Shown here one piece after another: positions 1-6,054 of a stretch of DNA of 22,726 nucleotides. Positions within the stretch are counted from its first letter, which is position 1. Each line of letters opens with the position of its first letter. This DNA is from a virus: IMG/VR virus record IMGVR_UViG_3300037071_001467, positions 1-22,726 of that record; one strand, written 5' to 3'. The notes below the pieces were generated by a model. The model had not been told where the DNA came from, ran no database searches, and saw only the letters and a program-made list of their open reading frames with translations. The translations under genes and the position numbers were made by a program.

Positions 1-183
1 GCCGGGTACCAGGATCCCGATCTCGCCGTCGGCATTGCGGAGGACGACCGCGATAACGGCGTCCGTCTCGAGCATGTCCTCGAGGACGTCCCGGACCTCG
101 GTCCCGGTTTTGTCGATGAGATGCCCGGCGCCGTCGACCGCGGCGAATTGCATGTCGTCCGGGAGGAGATGCTTTTTGTTCAT
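1..183 (-). CDS. Partial unknown small protein, runs off the left edge
   Basis: An ATG at 183 opens a frame that continues without a stop to base 1, giving 61 residues beginning MNKKHLLPDDMQFAAVDG. It starts 26 bases after the stop of the preceding minus-strand gene and continues the same gene series. The visible part is acidic and mixed, with a segment rich in E, D, V and L (TEVRDVLEDMLETDAVIAVV) that would suit a small alpha/beta fold. The upstream AAGG is rather far from the ATG, so the start is not firmly set. No family is recognised. It is probably an early phage gene. Confidence 0.5.
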   Translation of the reverse strand, partial: MNKKHLLPDDMQFAAVDGAGHLIDKTGTEVRDVLEDMLETDAVIAVVLRNADGEIGILVPG

Positions 184-208
184 CGCAGCCGCGGGATCGC
201 CTTTTTGG

Positions 209-685
209 TTATCCCGCTTGTGACTTTCGGAGCTCGGCGTACCGGCGCAATTCGTTCGCGTGCTCGTTGAGCGTTGTCGCGTTGTGATCGTAGAGATCGG
301 CCTTGGCGCAAAGCTCCTCGTACGTGAGTTTGTCGGTTGGAACCATGACGAAATCGCCATCGCGCCTTGTGACATACGAATGTTGCAGGTACACAAATCC
401 AGGCAGGAAAGGTGCGTCCGGTTTCGCGAGCGGATTTTCTCGCTCGTTGATGCAAGCCGTCGCGATCTTGCGGACGTTGGTATACCCGTTGAAACGCCAA
501 AAGGCGACGTCTTGCGGCTCGTCGACATCGTCCCGGTTGCCGTCAACGGCGAGGCCGGCAACGTGCTCTTTACAGATCGCGTGAGTAATCCAGGCCGGGC
601 GAACTTCGTTATTCGCGCGCTCGAGCTCGTCGATCGCCAGGTTGATCTCTTCGCGTAGATTTGTGTCGTTGTACGGCGTCAGCAT
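209..685 (-). CDS. Unknown phage early-region protein (158 aa)
   Basis: The start ATG at 685 lies directly behind a very strong ribosome binding site (GAGGAGGG, three bases before the ATG) and overlaps the stop of the upstream gene by a few bases, so the two genes are probably translated together. The protein is soluble, with no membrane segment or signal peptide. The N-terminal part (LREEINLAIDELERANNEVR) looks helical, the middle contains the aromatic-rich stretch VAFWRFNGYTNV, and the C-terminus (residues about 120-155) is probably helical. I do not recognise a family. Its place after replication and partition-like genes suggests an early accessory role, but that is inference only. Confidence 0.7.
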   Translation of the reverse strand: MLTPYNDTNLREEINLAIDELERANNEVRPAWITHAICKEHVAGLAVDGNRDDVDEPQDVAFWRFNGYTNVRKIATACINERENPLAKPDAPFLPGFVYLQHSYVTRRDGDFVMVPTDKLTYEELCAKADLYDHNATTLNEHANELRRYAELRKSQAG

Positions 686-1512
686 CGACCCTCCTCTTTA
701 AGTTCGCGCACAAACCTCGACAGCCAGCGTTCGATCGTCGCTATTTGCCGGAGCGATGGATCGACCTCATGAACATAGAGCGCCTTCGCGACGCCGATCG
801 GATCGTGTTCCTCACAAAACCGGGCAAACGTCTGTAGTACGCCGAGTACATGCGTCGCCTCGGCGAACTTCGGCGGGACCTCCTTCGCCGGTTGCTTGGT
901 CGTTCCCATCTCGGCGAGCGCCGTTACCGTTGGCGGGTTATCACTCTCGACCGCGGCCTCGAATTCGTCGGATGGGACGTTAGCAACGCGTACCGCCTGT
1001 ACTTCCTGATCTTTCGACATGCCGGCGGCCTCGGCCGCTTGGCGTTGCGAAAAACTAGTAGGGGCGCCCCCACTAGTTTTCGATGGCCGGCCGCCGGGAG
1101 ATTGGAACGTCTCCAACAATTCGCCACAACGCCGAATGGCGCGCGAGCTTATCCGTACGGCGTAATGGTGGAGCGTTTGATCGGCGGCTTGCCTCGCATA
1201 ACTGGCGAGCGCCGCGGCCTTGTCCGCCCAGGTTTTACACTCGTCGATCGCTTGACACTCGGCGAGCGCGGCCTTGGCGCGCTCATACGAGGCCGGGAGA
1301 TTTGCACTGGCAATCGGTAAATCAGGCGGAAGCCGAGGCGCGCTCGTCTTCGCGATCGACCGGACGCCGAGCATTGCCCAGGTAACCGCCATCGCACACT
1401 TGCATGGCGCATCGTCGGCGCTCGACGACCAGACATGCCCGAAGAGGTTGTCTTTGCCGTGCGGTTGGCACACGAGCTCGACGATCGGCGTCTCAGTGGT
1501 TACCGTTGCCAT
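679..1512 (-). CDS. ParB/methyltransferase-associated-type DNA-binding protein with N-terminal Cys/His cluster (277 aa)
   Basis: The open frame extends further upstream, but the ATG at 1512 (MATVTTETPIVELV) is chosen because it overlaps the end of the upstream gene only slightly and the sequence before it has out-of-frame composition. Residues 15-39 carry C15, H18, H26, C37 and C39, a possible metal site. The centre has the pattern AIRRCGELL, then GGRPSKT, then SQRQAAEAAGMSKDQ, then VANVPSDEFEAAVE and PPTVTALAEMG. This order is familiar from phage and bacterial proteins found next to ParB-like or DNA methyltransferase genes: a helical part, a GGRP linker, a helix-turn-helix-like segment and a PPTV-AL-E tail. 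A DNA-binding role in replication or partition is likely but not proven. The GGRP linker region (residues about 145-154) is encoded by a 30-bp near-perfect palindrome, which is unusual. Confidence 0.72.
   Translation of the reverse strand: MATVTTETPIVELVCQPHGKDNLFGHVWSSSADDAPCKCAMAVTWAMLGVRSIAKTSAPRLPPDLPIASANLPASYERAKAALAECQAIDECKTWADKAAALASYARQAADQTLHHYAVRISSRAIRRCGELLETFQSPGGRPSKTSGGAPTSFSQRQAAEAAGMSKDQEVQAVRVANVPSDEFEAAVESDNPPTVTALAEMGTTKQPAKEVPPKFAEATHVLGVLQTFARFCEEHDPIGVAKALYVHEVDPSLRQIATIERWLSRFVRELKEEGRC
1051..1080. repeat. 30-bp near-perfect palindrome resembling an intrinsic terminator, inside a gene
   Basis: The arms AAAACTAGT and ACTAGTTTT flank a GGGGCGCCCC core. One A/C mismatch breaks an otherwise perfect 30-bp dyad. 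Read on the minus strand it is an A-run, a GC-rich stem and then a T-run (TTTTT), which is the layout of an intrinsic terminator and could work in both directions. It lies within the coding frame of the 277-residue protein, in the variable linker, and does not break the frame. Confidence 0.75.
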
Positions 1513-1927
1513 TGTGAATTGCCCAGATAAACATTGACCGTCCGCGCGAGTTGCGCTTGTCGCCGACGATCTCGAGCGCGCGCATCTCGTACAGTTCGGA
1601 GCGTCGCTTGCGGAGCGTCGACGGTCCAAAGGTCCGGAATTGCGGAAGGCGCTCGAGCTCTTCGTCCGTCATCGGTCCCGCCTCGGCGAAGGCCTGTAAG
1701 ACGAGCTCATGTAATTCGCTGCGCCGGCGCGCGATAACATGCGCCGACTCGAGCGCGGTAAAGCCGTCGTCGCGATGGACCATCCCGCGAATATCGTGCT
1801 GGTCGTCGACCTCGGCGCCGAGCGCGGCGAGCTCGACGAGCTCCTCGACGAGCCCTTGCCGGCCGTCACAGTGCAAGAGATGATCGGCCTCGCTCGGATC
1901 GCCTCCGCAAAAGAGACAGGGTTGCAT
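1493..1927 (-). CDS. Small protein with N-terminal zinc-type motif and C-terminal winged-helix-like domain (144 aa)
   Basis: The protein begins MQPCLFCGG and continues to H16, H19 and C20, so C4, C7 and two of the later His/Cys residues could bind zinc. The C-terminal half (about residues 70-140) reads HELVLQAFAEAGPMTDEEL, then STLRKRRSELYEMRALEIVG, then SRGRSMFIW. That is a helix, a helix-turn-helix with a basic recognition helix, and a beta wing, as in small phage winged-helix proteins. It starts a few bases after the stop of the upstream gene, and its last codons overlap the next gene. A DNA-binding regulator or replication accessory is likely; the exact role is unknown. Confidence 0.72.
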   Translation of the reverse strand: MQPCLFCGGDPSEADHLLHCDGRQGLVEELVELAALGAEVDDQHDIRGMVHRDDGFTALESAHVIARRRSELHELVLQAFAEAGPMTDEELERLPQFRTFGPSTLRKRRSELYEMRALEIVGDKRNSRGRSMFIWAIHNGNGNH

Positions 1928-1931
1928 CGCG

Positions 1932-2330
1932 TCATGCCTCGAGCTCGTTGTCGCGCAGGAGCGCGCGCGTCAAGGTCGAGCGTCCGGAGACGTCCGTCGC
2001 GGCGACGACGATCGCGCGGATGACGGCCGCCTCGGAGACCTTGACGCCGGCCTTGAGCTCGGCGCCGTAGAGATGGCACGAGACGCGCGCGAGATGACGG
2101 CAGACGACCGCGGTTGTCGCCGTCCAGGGTTCGCCAGCCGCGGTACAGAAGGCGCGCGCGAGGCGCTCGTCGTACTGCCAGGCCGTCGAATCGAAGGCCG
2201 GCGGCTCGGTCGACTCGACGGCATAGCGCGCAATGGCGCGCGCGGCGCGAAGGCGAAGCGACGGGTACGGCGCCTCGAGCGCGCCGGCGAGATGCTCAGC
2301 GGCGAGACGACGGGCATCGTGGAGCGTCAT
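1932..2330 (-). CDS. Unknown helical protein of the replication region (132 aa)
   Basis: The ATG at 2330 overlaps the stop of the upstream replication-type gene in an ATGA arrangement, which fixes the start and suggests coupled translation. The protein is rich in Ala, Arg and Leu and should be mostly helical: repeated amphipathic stretches such as HDARRLAAEHLAGALEA and SLRLRAARAIARYAVES are followed by a Cys/His-containing segment (AVVCRHLARVSCHLYG). There is no signal peptide or membrane segment. I do not recognise a family. Its position between a replication initiator-like gene and a winged-helix gene makes a replication accessory role possible. Confidence 0.68.
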   Translation of the reverse strand: MTLHDARRLAAEHLAGALEAPYPSLRLRAARAIARYAVESTEPPAFDSTAWQYDERLARAFCTAAGEPWTATTAVVCRHLARVSCHLYGAELKAGVKVSEAAVIRAIVVAATDVSGRSTLTRALLRDNELEA

Positions 2331-2890
2331 CGGGCGCGCCTCCGGCGCGACGGCGGATCGGGTTGACGGGAGACGTCCTCGTAAATTTGGTCGAGCGCCG
2401 CGCGCGTTTCGATCGGCATCGCCTCCGGTACGGCGTCTCTTCTCTCTTTGGGTTGACGGGTACCGGGTACTACGGGAATACGGGGTATACCCGGCGCGCT
2501 AGACTTTGCGGCGTCATTTGCTGGCAAATTGCCATCATCGAATGGCAAGTTGCTAGCCTTGCCGCGCTCGGCTTTGGTGAGGCCGCCTTCCCTGCCGGCC
2601 TCGGCGCGCTTTTTTCGGATCTCGAGGATCTCGGCGCGCGTCCGGTTGTAGTCAAGAAAATCATGGATCCGGTACCCGGCGCCGTCGAGATGCCAGAGCC
2701 GGGCATACACGAGCTCGCGGAGCGCGCGCGTCTTCCCGTACCGCGAGGCGATCTCCTTCGGGACAAAGCCATCCGTGAGGTAGAGCGCCGAATGGAGCAT
2801 TCCGCGGACGTGGAGCGCGAAGGCGCCATCGGTGAGGCCGATGATCTTCGGATGGATCAGCATCGCATCGTCGAGGCGCAGCCAGGGCAT
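2327..2890 (-). CDS. Phage replication initiator-like protein, N-terminal winged-helix type (187 aa)
   Basis: The N-terminus (MPWLRLDDAMLIHPKIIGL, then AFALHVRGMLHSALYLTDGFVPKE, then a basic stretch and LWHLDGAGYRIHDFLDYN) matches the pattern of phage replication proteins of the DnaD/replisome-organiser type: a short beta start, helices, then a winged helix ending in HDFLDYN. Residues 95-187 are a basic, proline-rich tail (SRRRRAR at the end) that is probably disordered. The start overlaps the stop of the HTH regulator upstream (TAATG). The protein would bind the phage origin and help load the host replication machinery. Its own gene contains direct and inverted repeats that may be that origin. 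The family call is from pattern recognition and was not searched. Confidence 0.72.
   Translation of the reverse strand: MPWLRLDDAMLIHPKIIGLTDGAFALHVRGMLHSALYLTDGFVPKEIASRYGKTRALRELVYARLWHLDGAGYRIHDFLDYNRTRAEILEIRKKRAEAGREGGLTKAERGKASNLPFDDGNLPANDAAKSSAPGIPRIPVVPGTRQPKERRDAVPEAMPIETRAALDQIYEDVSRQPDPPSRRRRAR
2450..2557. other. Candidate replication origin: GGG-led direct repeats plus a 16-bp inverted repeat inside the initiator gene
   Basis: On the plus strand five short units beginning GGG occur at 2450, 2458, 2465, 2474 and 2482, several of them GGGTAC-like, about 8 bp apart. About 30 bp further on, the arms GCTGGCAAATTGCCAT (2520-2535) and ATGGCAAGTTGCTAGC (2542-2557) pair at 14 of 16 positions around a 6-base loop. 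The whole cluster lies within the C-terminal part of the initiator-like gene. Phage origins inside initiator genes are well known (lambda O is the classic case); assignment here is inference. Confidence 0.4.
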
Positions 2891-3105
2891 TAGGTCCCTC
2901 CGGCAACGGAGGCCTTGAGCGCCGAGACGACGGCCGGCAACGACGAGCGCAGGCCGGTACTGAGGCGCGTCAAGGTCGAGAGGCGCGGATCGGGTACCTT
3001 GCCGCGCTCGAGTTGAGAGATGGTGGTTTGTTGCAGGCCGGACCGGACCGAGAGCTCGTCTTGCGTCAGTCGCCGCAATTCCCGCAGCCGTCGAAGACTA
3101 GGCAT
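2890..3105 (-). CDS. Small XRE/Cro-C1-type HTH regulator (71 aa)
   Basis: The start at 3105 (MPSLRRLRELRRLTQDELS) is chosen over a farther upstream ATG because it follows a GGAGG site and a promoter whose predicted start lies between the two. Residues 4-58 are a typical lambda-repressor-like helix-turn-helix: LRELRRLTQDELSVRSGL, then QTTISQLERGK, then PRLSTLTRLSTGL. It has only the DNA-binding domain and a short tail, as in Cro-like proteins or small antirepressors. It is the first gene of the leftward early operon and diverges from the plus-strand HTH gene, so it probably acts in the lysis-lysogeny choice or in control of early genes. The next gene overlaps its stop. Confidence 0.85.
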   Translation of the reverse strand: MPSLRRLRELRRLTQDELSVRSGLQQTTISQLERGKVPDPRLSTLTRLSTGLRSSLPAVVSALKASVAGGT

Positions 3106-3133
3106 CGAAGCACCTACCTCCGTAAAGCGTCGG

Positions 3134-3162
3134 ATAGTAGGAAAAAAACCAATGACGTGCAA
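3134..3162 (-). promoter_or_regulatory. Sigma70-like promoter for the leftward early operon
   Basis: Read on the minus strand, TTGCAC (3162-3157) and TACTAT (3139-3134) are separated by exactly 17 bases. Transcription would begin near 3127, about 20 bases before the HTH gene start at 3105, and the leader contains a GGAGG ribosome binding site. This is the clearest promoter in the window. It sits in the intergenic region shared with the divergent HTH gene, so it is a likely target of one or both regulators. Confidence 0.7.
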
Positions 3163-3169
3163 GGGGAAA

Positions 3170-3204
3170 AAATTAGTCCCTATGAAATTAGAAGTATTTA
3201 TAAT
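3170..3204 (+). promoter_or_regulatory. Candidate promoter (perfect TATAAT) and direct repeat upstream of the plus-strand HTH gene
   Basis: A perfect TATAAT lies at 3199-3204 in the AT-rich stretch, but no good -35 hexamer is seen 16-18 bases upstream, so it may need an activator. AAATTAG occurs twice, at 3170-3176 and 3185-3191, 15 bp apart; this could be an operator pair overlapping the promoter. Transcription would begin near 3211 and run rightward into the HTH gene. Confidence 0.45.
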
Positions 3205-3253
3205 ATTTTCTCCATGATGAAAACGGGAAGATCGTCGCGCAGTGCTAGGCTCG

Positions 3254-3265
3254 TTGAAGCTTCAA
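3254..3265. promoter_or_regulatory. 12-bp perfect palindrome at the start codon of the plus-strand HTH gene
   Basis: TTGAAGCTTCAA is a perfect dyad whose last base is the A of the ATG at 3265. A dimeric HTH protein bound here could block its own translation start region or early transcription, so autoregulation is plausible. A 12-bp palindrome can also arise by chance. Confidence 0.3.
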
Positions 3266-3711
3266 TGGTTGCGCTCCATGTCGCGCTCTGGCGCGCCGTC
3301 GGTAAGCATCTCGCCGAGGAGCGGCGCCGCCGGCAATGGAGCCGCCGGCAGGTCGAGCTCCGAGGCGGCCCAAACTATGCGACGGTCGAATCGCATGAGC
3401 GCGGGATCATCCGGACAACGGCCGCGCTCCATGCCCACTTGAGCGCCTTTGGCTGGCGCCTCGACGTCTTGTTACGGCAGGTCTTGAGCGAGACGCCGGC
3501 GACGATGGCGCCGGAGCTCAACGCGATAGTGACGGCGTACGAGGCCTCGACGCCGGACGGCCGCGCCTTGCTACAGGACGTCGCGCGCCTTGTCCCTCGC
3601 GCCGTTCCGCCGAGCGCGCCGCAAGCGCGGCGAGGCGAGATACGGCCGATCGCCCGTCGGCCGAGCATCGCCGGTACGCCAGGACGAGCGCAATCTCCAG
3701 GGAAGACGTAA
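3265..3711 (+). CDS. Plus-strand HTH (XRE-like) regulator, candidate repressor (148 aa)
   Basis: This gene and one short ORF at 5869 are the only coding on the plus strand. The frame is open from far upstream, but the start at 3265 (MVALHVALWRAVGKHLAEE) fits the domain; the in-frame ATGs at 3214 and 3217 would add residues with AGA, AGG and AGT codons unlike the rest, though they could be used if the transcript is nearly leaderless. Residues 8-70 form an XRE-like domain: VGKHLAEERRRRQWSRRQVE, then NYATVESHERGI, then LHAHLSAFGWRLDVLL. A helical part (about 75-105) follows, then an Arg/Pro-rich tail. It diverges from the small HTH gene, the usual arrangement of a repressor and its Cro-like partner. 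No peptidase (LexA-like) domain is visible. Confidence 0.75.
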   Translation: MVALHVALWRAVGKHLAEERRRRQWSRRQVELRGGPNYATVESHERGIIRTTAALHAHLSAFGWRLDVLLRQVLSETPATMAPELNAIVTAYEASTPDGRALLQDVARLVPRAVPPSAPQARRGEIRPIARRPSIAGTPGRAQSPGKT

Positions 3712-3883
3712 GCGTCAAGGTCGATGCGAGCAACGGCGTCGGCGACAGAAGCGACATCGGCGAGTCTCCACAAGCGACAACGGCGACAGCGGCAACGATG
3801 GGAGGAGCGAGGGATCCTATCGCAGACTAGGACGTGTGTCGTACGACCTTAGTCCTACCTTCGCGCTCGAGCTTACAGAAAGT
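3712..3883. other. Convergent intergenic region with no gene recognised
   Basis: Between the rightward HTH gene and the leftward end of the structural operon lie about 170 bases with repeated GCGACA words (about 3738-3793) and a 30-bp interrupted dyad (3828-3857). No convincing ORF is seen. A terminator or a protein-binding site would be expected here, because two transcription units meet. Confidence 0.5.
3828..3857. repeat. 30-bp interrupted dyad: TAGGAC - TCGTACGA - GTCCTA
   Basis: The outer arms TAGGAC (3828-3833) and GTCCTA (3852-3857) are perfect inverted repeats placed symmetrically, 5 bases on each side, around the perfect 8-bp palindrome TCGTACGA (3839-3846). The result is 20 matched positions in a 30-bp two-fold symmetric site. 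It could be a transcription terminator stem, an operator for a dimeric regulator or a recombination site. No T-run follows it, which argues against a simple terminator. Confidence 0.6.
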
Positions 3884-4066
3884 TTAGAAGACGCGCCGCC
3901 ATCGCCGGCCGCACGTCCAGCACTCCCAGGCGCGCGCGCCGTCGAGGTCGCGCGCGAAGATCGGATCGGCATGGAAGAGGCGGCACCGCAGAGGCCGCGC
4001 CTTCCGCGCGAGCGCGCGCGCCGCCGATCGGCGCCTCAGGTTGCGGACGGCGCGGATGATGCCCAT
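3884..4066 (-). CDS. Small basic zinc-binding protein (60 aa)
   Basis: The ATG at 4066 overlaps the end of the hydrolase-lectin gene and has GGAG seven bases upstream. The N-terminal half is strongly basic (AVRNLRRRSAARALARKARP). The pattern C28-x3-H32 with C49-x2-C52 (CRLFH ... CWTC) gives a complete four-ligand zinc site. Such short zinc-finger proteins are common at the ends of phage operons, and a nucleic-acid-binding role is possible. It is the last minus-strand gene before the convergent regulatory region. Function is unknown. Confidence 0.6.
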   Translation of the reverse strand: MGIIRAVRNLRRRSAARALARKARPLRCRLFHADPIFARDLDGARAWECWTCGRRWRRVF

Positions 4067-5751
4067 AGCGGGACTCCGAGATCGCCATAGATGACGAGGA
4101 GCCCGTCATCCTGTAATTGCGCCATCGCCCCAGGCGCGGAGGTCCCGGCGGCCCAGGCCGGCGAGCCGTCGACGCGGTACAGGACGAGGTTCCCGTCAAC
4201 CTGCATGTTGAGACGGCCCGGCGCGGCGTCGTCATAGCGGCACACGGTACCCGTTGACCAGATCGGAACGGCGCCGGCCTCCTCGGTCGCCGCGCGATAC
4301 AGGACGACGTTCCCGTCGCCTTGCATCTCGAGCGTATACGCCTTGGACGGCGAGACGAGCTTCTCGCCAACCTCGAGGTAGTCGTTTTCGTACAACGCGG
4401 CGCGGTCCGGAGGAGGCGGCGGCGGACCGGCCGCGCCGCCTCCGAGGTCGCGGAGGACCGTCGCGATCTCCGGCATGTGCGGGAGCTCCCAGACGAATCG
4501 GACCTCCCGATACCCGTTGTAGTACTCGTTCGGGAGATGCCCGTTCCAGACGCACCACTCACTATGCGCGACGTACATCGGCCAGCCGGCGCCGATCGTG
4601 TGCTCGCAATCGCGTTGCACCTTGGCGGCGTCCGTCCCTTCGCCGCCGGCGCTCGAGCCCGGTCCCGGCGGCTCGTTGTTGATCTTCGGGAGGTTCGGAT
4701 AGAAGGCGTTGAACGAATAGGGATCGTTCCACTTGGAGTCGTCGCGCATCGTATGGATCGTGCATTCGTTGGCGCCGGCGCCGTCGCCGCCATAGAGCTC
4801 GTCGAAACTCGCTTGCATCTCTTCGTTGGTTGGCGATTTGCCGGTCCCACCGGAGCCATGCGCGAGCGCCGGCGAGGACAACGACAGGAGGAAGCCAGGA
4901 GGCAGCTTGGCGCGCATATCGCGGCCGGCGGCGCGGACCTCTTCCGGTGTCCAATGGTTCGCTAGAAATTCGTTCATACACTCGAACGACCGGATCGCCT
5001 CCCACCGTCCAGCGCTCGCGGCGATGATGCGATCGTGAAAGCGTCGCCGGTCGTCCTCGGTTGGGGTTTGGTTCCGTCCGCCGTAGATCGTGCAATGCGC
5101 TTGCAGGCCGCGGCCGCCGAGGAGGTCCAACATCCGCCGGTAGCGATCTTCCCATCCCTCATTGATCCAGACGCCGGCATCGCGCCACACGTCCGGCGAT
5201 CCGTGCGACTCGCCTTCCACGGCGAGCATGACGCGGAAGACCGTCGGCGCCATCTCGCCGAGGATCCAATCGAAGTTGGCCTTGGCCTCGTCCGGCCATT
5301 GCTCGAGCGCCGTTTGGAGGCAAAACCAGCCGAAGGCGATCGTGCAAGACTTCGCCGCGCCGCCGGCATCGCCCGGCGTCCCAGAATCGAAGAGCGGCCA
5401 GCCGGAGGCGTCGATCCATTCGTTATGCGGCCGCCACTCTTCCGGCGCCGCCGGAGACCAGCCAGGACCGGCAATGATGCCCATGTCATGCCCGGCGGCC
5501 GAATTGATGACGTCGACGCGATCGCCTTCGGGTACCGCGACATAGTCGTACGAGGTCCGGATCCCGTTCGGGAAGGTATACCCGGCCTCGCCGTCGTTTT
5601 TCGTGAGGAGCCCCCAACGCTCGCCGGCCGGCAATGCCAGGAGGAGGCGTTGCAGGAATTCCCCGCAGGCCTCCGGCGTATTCCATTGGAGGAGGTGCGG
5701 GTATTGCGCGTCGACCTCCTCGACGATCGCCTTGTGATTCGGGACAGCCAT
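4036..5751 (-). CDS. Glycoside-hydrolase-like protein fused to a bulb-type (mannose-binding) lectin domain (571 aa)
   Basis: The start at 5751 (MAVPNHKAIVEEVDAQYP) is chosen because GAGGAGG lies eight bases upstream; an ATG 39 bases earlier would include that site. Residues about 1-125 form an N-terminal module (WGLLTKNDGEAGYTFPNG, then DYVAVPEGDRVDVINS). Residues about 135-430 look like a TIM-barrel hydrolase of the GH-A kind: FECMNEF with E261 as possible acid/base and KINNEP with E360 as possible nucleophile. A GPPPPPP linker follows. The last 123 residues are a bulb lectin with three QxDxNxVxY-type motifs: MQGDGNVVLY (about 476), MQVDGNLVLY (about 516) and LQDDGLLVIY (about 546, Asn replaced by Leu). 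It lies after the tail genes, so it is probably a cell-wall or capsule hydrolase, either a lysin or a tail-associated depolymerase. The catalytic residues are inferred by motif only. Confidence 0.75.
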   Translation of the reverse strand: MAVPNHKAIVEEVDAQYPHLLQWNTPEACGEFLQRLLLALPAGERWGLLTKNDGEAGYTFPNGIRTSYDYVAVPEGDRVDVINSAAGHDMGIIAGPGWSPAAPEEWRPHNEWIDASGWPLFDSGTPGDAGGAAKSCTIAFGWFCLQTALEQWPDEAKANFDWILGEMAPTVFRVMLAVEGESHGSPDVWRDAGVWINEGWEDRYRRMLDLLGGRGLQAHCTIYGGRNQTPTEDDRRRFHDRIIAASAGRWEAIRSFECMNEFLANHWTPEEVRAAGRDMRAKLPPGFLLSLSSPALAHGSGGTGKSPTNEEMQASFDELYGGDGAGANECTIHTMRDDSKWNDPYSFNAFYPNLPKINNEPPGPGSSAGGEGTDAAKVQRDCEHTIGAGWPMYVAHSEWCVWNGHLPNEYYNGYREVRFVWELPHMPEIATVLRDLGGGAAGPPPPPPDRAALYENDYLEVGEKLVSPSKAYTLEMQGDGNVVLYRAATEEAGAVPIWSTGTVCRYDDAAPGRLNMQVDGNLVLYRVDGSPAWAAGTSAPGAMAQLQDDGLLVIYGDLGVPLWASSAPSAT

Positions 5752-5810
5752 CGGCGGCGCCTCCTCGAGCGGCTCGCGCTCGCGCGCCAATCATGGCGCT
5801 TTTGATGCGC

Positions 5811-5858
5811 CGTCGCCTAGTTTTTTTGGTGAGGCGTCGCCGTACGTTTTTGGGTAGG
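5811..5858. repeat. Tandem imperfect 24-bp direct repeat in a divergent promoter region
   Basis: Two adjacent 24-bp units, 5811-5834 and 5835-5858, share CGTCGCC at the start, a central TTTTT and GG, and a final AGG, with 17 of 24 positions identical. They fill the gap between the leftward hydrolase-lectin gene (start 5751) and the rightward short ORF (start 5869). The second unit runs into TAGGCT (5855-5860), a possible -10 placed for a leaderless start at 5869. A regulator-binding array is a reasonable guess. Confidence 0.5.
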
Positions 5859-5868
5859 CTTCCCCGCT

Positions 5869-6054
5869 ATGACAAATCCCGATAGCTGGCGCGCGGCGTA
5901 CCGGCGGCTCTCGGCGCCGGAGCTCGGCGGCCTCGTCGCGGCCTTCGCCGAGGCGCGGCGCCTCGGCGGGACGGTCTCCCTGTGTGACGAGCGCCTCGAG
6001 GCGCTCCGCGCGGAGTTATTCCGCCGGGAGCGACTCGCCTTCGCGGAGGAGTAA
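5869..6054 (+). CDS. Short plus-strand ORF of unknown function (61 aa)
   Basis: This ORF sits in a gap of the leftward structural operon and runs against it; its 3' end overlaps the 3' end of the tip-protein gene by 39 bases. The product (MTNPDSWRAAYRRLSAPELG, then LVAAFAEARRLGG, then SLCDERLEALRAELFRRERL) has a natural composition with two amphipathic helices, unlike most antisense frames here. No ribosome binding site precedes the ATG, but TAGGCT eight bases upstream could give a leaderless transcript. It may be a lysogeny-expressed (moron-type) gene or a small regulator. It could also be spurious. Confidence 0.45.
   Translation: MTNPDSWRAAYRRLSAPELGGLVAAFAEARRLGGTVSLCDERLEALRAELFRRERLAFAEE

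Noticed and set aside
3518-3757. A minus-strand frame starting MSLLSPTPLLASTLTLTSSL, possibly a small membrane protein
   Set aside because: It lies antisense to the HTH gene, its later part is Arg-rich shadow sequence, and no ribosome binding site supports it.
3873-4859. A 328-residue minus-strand frame overlapping the hydrolase-lectin gene
   Set aside because: It is low-complexity Ser/Arg/Thr sequence, an alternative frame of a well supported gene.
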